Shown one piece after another: positions 45,019 to 51,863 of a stretch of DNA of 51,863 nt. Made by a program: the position numbers and the translations under genes. The number at the start of each line of letters is the position of its first letter. The stretch's first letter is position 1. A model generated the notes under the pieces. It saw only the letters and a list, made by a program, of their open reading frames with translations. It made no database searches and was not told the DNA's origin. Source of the DNA: Pseudozyma flocculosa PF-1 (Eukaryota; Basidiomycota; Ustilaginomycetes; Ustilaginales; Ustilaginaceae); assembly GCF_000417875.1 (NCBI RefSeq), contig NW_006920870.1, forward strand, positions 626,296 through 678,158. The letters run 5' to 3'.

Positions 45019-47343
45019 TCAACCGACGAGGTCGTACTCGCTGCCGCTCTCGTAGAACTCGCACGAGACCGGGCTGTCGTAGCCACCATACGAGCTGGGC
45101 CCTGGGAACGACGGGGGAGACGGCGAAGGGCTCGAAGAGGGCGGCGTCCACGAGCTCGGCATGTTTGCCGGGCGGAGCGGCGACGACGGCGACGGCGACG
45201 ACACCGTGCCGCCTCGCGACGTGGCCGCGGGCAAGCTGGCAGGACCAGGTGCACGTCCCCGCGACTCAACGGTGGATGCACCGGCGCCGCCGACTCGCAG
45301 CGAAGCTGTCGTCGGCCCGCCAATGCTCGGGCGGCGCCACGCGTCTCTGCCAGCCTTGTTGGCATGGTCCACGTCGAGCGGCGAGGGCGGCGGCGAGGGC
45401 GCCGTCTGTGTCAGCGTGGGGATGACCGAAGTGCGCCTGTCGAGCTGGGTCGGAGGCTCGGTGAGCAGCGATCGGAATGCCCTCTCCTCGCTTGGCGTCC
45501 GCGAGATGGGGGGAGCGGAGCTGCTCCTGGGCGATGCGGAGCGGCTCGCTGGCTGAGGCAGCCCTGGCAGAGGAGGAGGCGGTGCCTGGCCGAACTTGGC
45601 CCGGACCGAGTCGCAATCGTACTGCGCCGACCTCGCCGGCCGGTTGAACCTGGGCAGCTGCTTCTGCCGCTCCTTTTCGCGCTCGCGCTCCTTCTGCAGC
45701 CTGATGCGCGCCGCCGTGGTCATGTGCGCCATCCCGGACGGGCCGGTCTCGGCCGCGCCGATCGAGCCGCGATGGGATGCGGCGCTCAGTGCGGCGATGC
45801 CAGCATTGTGGGCGGCATCGCTCAGCGCGCGGTCGACGTCGTTGGTGTCGGCGCGGCTCTCTGGCGGTGGAGCCTTGCAGGCGGCGTCGGCGGCCCACTT
45901 GGCCTCGAGCAGGCCCATCTCCATCTTCATCGTCCTGAGCTCCTCGACGTCCTCGGGGCTGAGCTTGTTGTTGATCGGGCAGCTTTTGCGGTCGTACTCG
46001 ACGGGGCTGTGCGTGCGCATCTCCATCGGAGGTGCCGGACTGAACCGCACCGATCGGCCACGCACCGACTCGCGGTCGCACGACGACTCGCGCGTCGAGG
46101 CGGCGGACTGGTTCGACGAACGTCGTCGGAAGCACGGCCGCAGCCGGGCAGGCGACGAGTCGCGACGGGCGCGTGCGCCTCTCGGCGGAGACGACGGCGA
46201 AGGCGGTCGGGGGGCTGCCTCGGATGCGGTGTCGTCCAGCTGCGGGAACGTCGAGTTGTCGCGTGCCTCGCTCGAGGTGCCGTCCTTGCCTGTGGCATCG
46301 CCGTCGAGCTTGAGCGCCTTGACGGTCTCGACGCTGTCGTCCATCGCAGTGGATCCGCCAGCCTCGCCGCTGCCGTGAGACGTGTCGGCCGAGATGCAGA
46401 CGCAGAGCGGCGAGGGGACGCTCGGCACCGTGTCGGAAGGGCTGATGCTGCGCGGGGCAGGCGCGGGGGGACCGGCCATCTCGCACGACCAGTCCGCCGA
46501 GCCTCCAGCAAAGGAAGGGCGAGGCATGACGGTGGTCCGGATGTCTCCGCCGCCTTCCTCGACGATCTCGGCCACCCGGCTGGCCTTGGGCTTGCGCGGG
46601 CGTCGGGCGGCGATCTTGTTGGCGTAGCTGTTGAGGTACCACTCGCTGCGCTTGCGGCGGGCATAGTCCGAGGCCGGCGATCCAGAGGCGAGCGCCTTGA
46701 GCGTTCCGGAGCGCCCGAGGTTCGCGCCGGCGCCGTGATCGTTGTCGAGGCCTCCGTTGCTCGCCCGCTCCGAGTCAGAGTCCATATCTAAGACGATGTC
46801 GGTCGAGCAAAGGCTGCTCGACTCCTCATCGCACTCGCTCACGGTCTCGAGCTCCGGCTCGAGGTCGAGGTCCTCGATGTCGGCGAGGTCGCCTCTGCGG
46901 AAACTGTTCATGCTTGAGACGCTGCTCGGACTGTCCGTCAGCCCTTCGCTCATGCTGGGGCTGGGAGGCACGCTGCAGAAGGTGTCGAACGACGAGTGGC
47001 TCTCCATGGATGCCGGTGCGAGGAGCGTCGGGTGGCGCGCAAAGCGGCTGCCGTAGCTGGTCGACACGTGGCCCATGCCCGAGCCGGAGCCGTAGTGTGC
47101 CTTGGCATCGGCCGGGCGGTGGCATTGAATGGTCATCGAGTTGGACGAGCACAGCGCGAGGCCGGCCGCCCGAGACTTTGCGTCCTCGGCTTGAGAGACG
47201 CCGAGGTCGAGCCTGTCGAGCGCAGCGGAGAGCTTGCTGTCACTATCGGGCGGCTCGAGAGTGGAGGATGTTGCGGTGCTCTCGTCGAGCGACGGCGCCG
47301 CCTGAAGGCCGGCGGTACCGTTCGTTTCGCAGGCGCTCATCAT
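45019..47343 (-). CDS. Unrecognised, largely disordered 774-residue protein
   Basis: A single exon from the ATG at 47343 (the frame reaches 47355 only via a TTG); a second ATG follows directly at 47340. I do not recognise the family. Visible in order: a Ser/Thr-rich N terminus, a short block RFARHPTLLAPASMESHSSFD, an acidic region DLADIEDLDLEPELETVSEC, a basic block RRKRSEWYLNSYANKIAARR (about 230-255) that looks like the best-ordered part and may be a nuclear localisation signal, a Pro/Ser-rich middle, a probable helix VEELRTMKMEMGLLEAKW (about 470), an Arg/Lys-rich RIRLQKEREREKERQKQ coiled segment (about 560), and a Pro/Ser tail ending GSEYDLVG. Codon use matches the neighbouring real genes, and it keeps one frame for over 2.3 kb, which supports it as a gene. 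Possibly a regulatory or scaffold protein; that is a guess. Confidence 0.75.
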   Translation of the reverse strand: MMSACETNGTAGLQAAPSLDESTATSSTLEPPDSDSKLSAALDRLDLGVSQAEDAKSRAAGLALCSSNSMTIQCHRPADAKAHYGSGSGMGHVSTSYGSRFARHPTLLAPASMESHSSFDTFCSVPPSPSMSEGLTDSPSSVSSMNSFRRGDLADIEDLDLEPELETVSECDEESSSLCSTDIVLDMDSDSERASNGGLDNDHGAGANLGRSGTLKALASGSPASDYARRKRSEWYLNSYANKIAARRPRKPKASRVAEIVEEGGGDIRTTVMPRPSFAGGSADWSCEMAGPPAPAPRSISPSDTVPSVPSPLCVCISADTSHGSGEAGGSTAMDDSVETVKALKLDGDATGKDGTSSEARDNSTFPQLDDTASEAAPRPPSPSSPPRGARARRDSSPARLRPCFRRRSSNQSAASTRESSCDRESVRGRSVRFSPAPPMEMRTHSPVEYDRKSCPINNKLSPEDVEELRTMKMEMGLLEAKWAADAACKAPPPESRADTNDVDRALSDAAHNAGIAALSAASHRGSIGAAETGPSGMAHMTTAARIRLQKEREREKERQKQLPRFNRPARSAQYDCDSVRAKFGQAPPPPLPGLPQPASRSASPRSSSAPPISRTPSEERAFRSLLTEPPTQLDRRTSVIPTLTQTAPSPPPSPLDVDHANKAGRDAWRRPSIGGPTTASLRVGGAGASTVESRGRAPGPASLPAATSRGGTVSSPSPSSPLRPANMPSSWTPPSSSPSPSPPSFPGPSSYGGYDSPVSCEFYESGSEYDLVG

Positions 47344-50300
47344 GATGCGATGCAAGGGGGTGGGGGCAGATACAGGTGCGATGATAGGGTGCGAGATGCG
47401 GAAATCGTCGGTGTCGGTTTCGTGGTACGAGCTCCGATGTGATCAAGAGCTATCGCGGGCGTCGCTGTCCATCCTAATGCTCGTCCAGAGGTGGGCGGGC
47501 GGCGGCTGGTTTGGCGAGAGTGCGAATAGGAGCTGGCAGCGGCAGCCAGGTGTCGTAGTGGTGCGACGCGTGTGCGGCGCTGTCTAGGTACGCAGGAACA
47601 AAGGTCCTTTCAAGGCAGAGCAGATGGCAGACTCGTGGCTGCTGTGTGACTGGCGAGGCGAGGCGAAGCCGCGCGAGAGACAGGGCGACGGTTGCTGGCG
47701 TAGGGAGGATCGACGGCGTCGTGGCGCGAGGCGCTGTTACTGCAAGTGAGCGGTGGAGCGGTCTGGTGTTGTCGTCTGGACGTGCGAGAGTGCGACGGGG
47801 CGGGTGCGTCTACAGGAAAGAGACGGGCGAAGTCGTATGAACCATGCAAGGCGAGACCGGTTCGTCGGGTATCGACGAACTGACGGCGCGAGTCGAGCTA
47901 TACGGCGTAGTGCGATGCGACGAGGCGGCGAACTGATGCATCCCACTGCTTGTCGAGGGTCGATGAATTGGGAGGAAGAGGAGGGAGAGGTGAAGGGCAG
48001 GCGAGGTAGGATCAAGAGGGGGGATCGTAGCCAGATAACCGACGGGTCGTGGCAGGGCGTCGGCGGTGATGAAGTTGGTGGTGGTGGCTGGTGATGGTGG
48101 CAGAGCAGGGCAGGGCAGGACAGGACAGGACAGGGGGATACGGACGTGTTCCAGCCGTGGATCGTCGGGTCGATGTTTGTTGGATAAGGCGAGGGCGGCG
48201 AGGGCGGCGGGGGCGGCGAGAGCGATTTGATGCTGGCAGTCGACGGAGAGAGGCTATGGGCGGAGGGTGAAGGGTGAAGGGCGAAGGCAGGCAGGGCGAG
48301 GCTGGGATGCTGGGGGCTGGCAAGGCACGGCGGTGATGATGGGGGATGGCGTAGGGCAGGCGGCTGGGCCAGGCCTGCCAAAGCCAGGCCCAGGGTGCAG
48401 GGCACGCCTAAAACAATTTGGCGTGCGTCGGGCTGGGCGGATGTTGCGTGCGATGACGCTGGCCCGATCCAGCCCCAAATCGACGCAGCGAGGTCAGATG
48501 ATGCTGAGATGCCAGGCCAGCCGGCACGATGGCGTGCCTGGGCCTCGCTGGCCCCTGAACGGCAAGCAGGCAGGCAGGCGGGCAGCCCCCCAAAATGCAA
48601 AGCAGCGTGCGTCGGCTTGGTGGTTTGAGAAGTGAGCCCGCGCGCGGGTGGCGGGGAGGCCGCCGCCGGCGACTGGTCGCCCGCCCGCCCTCTCCCCGCA
48701 TCGCCCTCCTGCCCGTCTGCTACCACCCGCCCTGCTCCCGCGTTTGACATGCTGAGACCGCCGGGGTGGTAGCCGTTCCCCCTCGGTCAGGCTAGGCTGC
48801 GTAGGCGTGCGAGTCGTCGGGATGGCGGGCGCCATGGCGCTCGTTGGATGCCTGCTTTGCTCGGTCGTTCGTTATCTCGAGCCCAGGTTGGCCGTCTTGA
48901 GCTCTGATATCGCCCGGCTGTGCATCGGACCAGGGGGGTTCGGCATGACGCCGTGCCAGATAGGAGTCAGTGTGATGCGCAGGGGCAGACGAGGGGCAGA
49001 CAAAGGCTAGGCCCGCCGAGTGCGGAGAAGCGCCGATAGGTGACGACGGGCAAGAGGGGCAGGCCGAGGGGAAAAGCCGTCAAAACCTTGGGCGGCCACG
49101 CCGATGGCCGAGCACATCGGTCGGCCATGACGGCGACAGGCGCCATCCGCCGCCATGCGCCCCATTATTGCTCTAGCACCTCGACAAGTGCCGGCGACGA
49201 CTTGACATGGCGCACGAAATGCCTGGCCTGGCGATAACAGGCCGCCACCGCAACAAGAGCCAGATCCCAGCCAGAGGGATTGTGGCCTGCCATGCCTCGA
49301 AACGTGCAGACCGCCACGGCTCTCCGTCGACCCGGCGGTGCTTATCGCTTCGCCACCGTATCTGCAGAGCAACTCTCGCTGCCGTGTGGAGTGGAGAGAG
49401 ATACACAACACAGGGCTCAGCACGACGACGACGGCGCGATAACGACGGTGCCGGTACCGGTAGCTGGAATGCGCGAGCGCCGCGATGAGACCCCCCGTGA
49501 GAACGTCTGGAGCGTTCCAGGAGCCAGGGAGCAGCATCGACAGCATACGCTCGCGAGGAGGAAGCGCCCTGTCTTCGCCAGGCCAGACCAGATCAGGACC
49601 GGCCGACCGACCACCCTCTTGACGATGGCGTACCGTGACGAGCGGACTGCGGGCAGGTGGTCGAGCCCTGGCAGCATGGTCGATGTTTGCCGACTCGTAC
49701 AGGGTCCGGCTCGCATGGCGCCGGGCCACGACGGGCGCGATGGCTTGGCCAAGCCAGGCCGGGCCGACGTCGTGCGACCGTGGTCGTCGTCGATCCGAGC
49801 ACCCCCAGAGAGGCAGCGCCGGACGAATACCGCACGCCTTAACTTGGCAGGCCGTCGTCGCCATCATCGCCTCCGATGCCGCTGACATCGTCGTCATCGT
49901 CTCGGCACCTCGGCGATTCGGCACGTCTCTTGCGAAGGCGGTTCAGATGGACAACGAATGCGGGTTGCACCGCCGCTCAAGGCCAGAGGGATGGCCTACG
50001 TGCGTGTACCCACCGACATCGGTGTCTTTACCGCCAACGACCAGCAGCAGGCCCTGTCATGTCTCTTTGCACCGCCTCGAAGTGATGCTCGCAGCTAGCG
50101 CTCTCGCAGAGATCTCCAGACACCGACGCTGGCGGGCGGCAGCTCGAGAAGAGGAGCGATGTCAAAGGGCTATGTTGTGTGGCGCCATCGGTATCGCCAG
50201 GCCAGCATCGCGAGCCGCCCGGCGATGGATGCTGGCAGGGGTGAGGCGAGCGACGCTGGCGGGCGAGCGGGCGAGAATTGTTGCAGATCACGTGAAATTT

Positions 50301-50635
50301 GGCCTCTTCGGACGCCGTGAGAATTTTTCAAAATCGATGCGGAAGCGAGCGACGGTCCCTGAGGGCGGCCTCTTGGGCCAGCGCGGGCCCGGAGTGGCGA
50401 GCGGGGCGCCTGTCAGGCTAGAGGGCCAGGGGGAGCGCTAGGCGGTGGGCCTTGCCTGGCCCAGCCCGGGCCCGCCGTCGAACGGAACGAAGGGGCAAGC
50501 GCTGGCTGGCTCGCTGGGCTGGGCGGGGGGCCGCGGGCAGCCAGAAGGCTTCTCCTCTCCCTCTCGATCTCGAATCCCGCATCGTCAAGACCACCCTCCG
50601 ATATCCACCAAACCGACGGACGGACATCAGCAACA
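47344..50635. other. Divergent intergenic region, unrecognised gene / RPL11 (3.3 kb)
   Basis: No gene supported; the frames 47737-48750 and 49007-49924 on the minus strand lack any conserved motif. It holds the promoters of the two divergent genes: CCAGG/GCCTG pentamers at about 48366-48395, and for RPL11 a CACGTG at 50289-50294 and GCCTGG/CCCAGC stretches at 50453-50475. Confidence 0.5.
50289..50294. promoter_or_regulatory. CACGTG palindrome upstream of RPL11
   Basis: ATCACGTGA context, about 340 bases before the RPL11 ATG, followed by a T/A-rich patch. It fits the Cbf1-type site that occurs in ribosomal protein promoters of several fungi. Function here is inferred. Confidence 0.4.
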
Positions 50636-51863
50636 ATGGCGGAATCCAGCAAGGCGATGTGAGTATACACCGTAGCGACCGATGCGACGGACCAACAGAT
50701 CGACGACGGACGACACCATCCGGAAGCTCCTACGACGATTCACCACCTCGGCACGATCCGCGCTGGCATCCGACCATGACGACCGCAGATTGCGATCGCG
50801 ACTGCGATCGCGACTGCAACCTCGACCGCGACCTCGACTGCGAATGCGACCACAACTGCAACAGAATCGACTCGATACGATCCGACCATAGGACGCCTGC
50901 CGTTCTCCCGGACACCCTCGCTGACCGACTCGCCACCTGTCTCCCTGCCACGTACGCCCCTACTGCGCTTTCAGTAACCCTATGAAGGTTAGTGATGACA
51001 GATTGGCGTACCGAGGACAGCCGGTTGCATCAGCGGCTTTGGAGGACATCGAGGAACGTTGGGCCTGGACGGACGGTCCGGAGGGAGGCCCACCGAGCGA
51101 CAAGGGGCTCTCCTGAGACCTGGAGGACCGTCCAGGCATCGATCGGAAAGGATCGCTTGACCTGGTGGATGGCCACAGAGGTGCAAATCACTCCCGACAG
51201 GCCTCTTTGGACCGACGCAGCGCCGCCGATGCAGCCTGGCGTCGGGCGTTGACGCCAACGAAGACCGGTCAGGACGGATTGAAGACGAGGCCGCAGCGGA
51301 GGATGGGCGTTGCAGGAGGGCTCGGTGGCTCGGGAGATGGCCAAACACTTCGCCCGCACCGCGACGACGCAGCGGTCGCATCAGGTCGGCGCGGTGGAAA
51401 CGGCGAACGAAGGGAGACGCCCGACCGGCGCGAGGGACGCTCCTTTCGACATCTCAAAGGGACGCCCGCTGACCTCTCTGCCTCTACGCCCCCCTCGACC
51501 ACCCCTGCAGGAGCTCAAGGTCGACAAGCTCGTCATCAACATCTCCGTCGGAGAGTCCGGTGACAGGCTTACTCGTGCCACCAAGGTCCTCGAGCAGCTG
51601 ACGGGTCAGACGCCCGTCACCTCCAAGGCCCGCTACACGCTCCGTGGCTTCGGTATCCGCCGTAACGAGAAGATCGCCTGCCACGTCACCATCCGCGGCC
51701 CCAAGGCCGAGGAGATCATCGAGCGCGGCCTCAAGGTCAAGGAGTACGAGCTGCGCCGCGGCAACTTCTCCGACACGGGCAACTTTGGCTTCGGCATCAA
51801 CGAGCACATTGACCTCGGCATCAAGTACGACCCCGGCATCGGCATTTTCGGCATGGACTTTAT
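50636..51863 (+). CDS. RPL11: Ribosomal protein L11 (uL5), 3'-truncated by the window
   Basis: Three coding exons are visible: 50636-50658 (ATG to an incomplete codon), a 13-base microexon at 50975-50987 and 51511-51863 (continuing past the window). The spliced N terminus reads MAESSKAINPMK followed by [15 protein letters not shown], exactly the uL5 pattern; without the microexon the essential NPM-x-ELK block would be missing and the frame lost. uL5 is part of the 60S subunit, contacts 5S rRNA in the central protuberance and enters as the 5S RNP with uL18. Seen: the core [36 protein letters not shown] and [20 protein letters not shown]; 129 residues of the usual about 175 are visible. Intron 1 (50659-50974) and intron 2 (50988-51510) are long for this window. 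The gene is divergent from the unrecognised gene. Confidence 0.95.
50787..50850 (+). repeat. GCGACTGCGATC-type tandem repeat inside RPL11 intron 1
   Basis: A 12-base unit built from GCGACTGCGATC and close variants repeats several times inside the first intron; it has no coding meaning in the gene's frame. Confidence 0.55.

Noticed and set aside
47737..48750. 337-codon minus-strand frame upstream of the unrecognised gene
   Set aside because: Promoter-like low-complexity sequence; proline- and serine-rich shadow without conserved residues.
49007..49924. 305-codon minus-strand frame upstream of RPL11
   Set aside because: Random-looking composition, competing frames on the plus strand, no recognisable domain.
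50988..51120. RTGATGA-like box and a CTGA in RPL11 intron 2, as a C/D snoRNA
   Set aside because: The C-like box lies immediately after the 5' splice site and the spacing to CTGA (about 120 bases) is too long; no terminal stem seen.

Overview
The window is GC-rich nuclear DNA from a fungus, most likely a basidiomycete of the smut lineage (Ustilaginomycotina). The evidence is compact genes with one to three introns of about 50-160 nt (GTGAGT/GTACGT donors, CAG/TAG acceptors), strong C/G third positions, and a gene set typical of smuts, including a white-collar/GATA-type factor and small secreted proteins. The lineage is an inference from style; no rRNA or marker gene in the window fixes it. 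I saw no bacterial operon, CRISPR array, rRNA gene, tRNA gene or intact transposon.

Left arm (1-24,060), densely genic: 3' part of PUS7 tRNA/RNA pseudouridine synthase (+); MAF1 repressor of RNA polymerase III (-); a Bqt4-like nuclear-envelope/telomere-anchoring protein (+); an FKBP12 prolyl isomerase with a possible mitochondrial upstream start (-); a KDM3/JMJD1-type JmjC histone demethylase (-); a steroid 5-alpha-reductase-family membrane enzyme (+); PDCD5 (+); a tandem pair of related cysteine-free secreted proteins that also share promoters and 3' flanks (+,+); TRAPP subunit Trs33/TRAPPC6 (-); a Whi5/Nrm1-like cell-cycle repressor candidate (+).

Middle (24,060-36,790): about 12.7 kb in which I can support no gene. 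It holds microsatellites, homopolymers, a 20-N assembly gap with a 12-bp-arm hairpin beside it, clustered GTACATAC octamers, and at its right end the long leader of the next gene.

Right arm (36,790-51,863): a 953-residue single-finger GATA transcription factor (+); the Ded1 DEAD-box helicase with a tiny first coding exon (-); a 774-residue unrecognised, largely disordered protein (-); and the 5' part of ribosomal protein L11 (uL5), which contains a 13-nt microexon and runs off the window (+).

Most genes are housekeeping and serve translation and RNA metabolism (PUS7, MAF1, DED1, RPL11), chromatin and nuclear organisation (KDM3-like, Bqt4-like, GATA, Whi5-like) or trafficking (Trs33). They do not form a pathway cluster. 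The accessory part is the secreted pair and, next to it, the gene desert. Tandem arrays of (CCAGG)n/(GGGCT)n pentamers recur upstream of the housekeeping genes and I did not see them upstream of the secreted pair.
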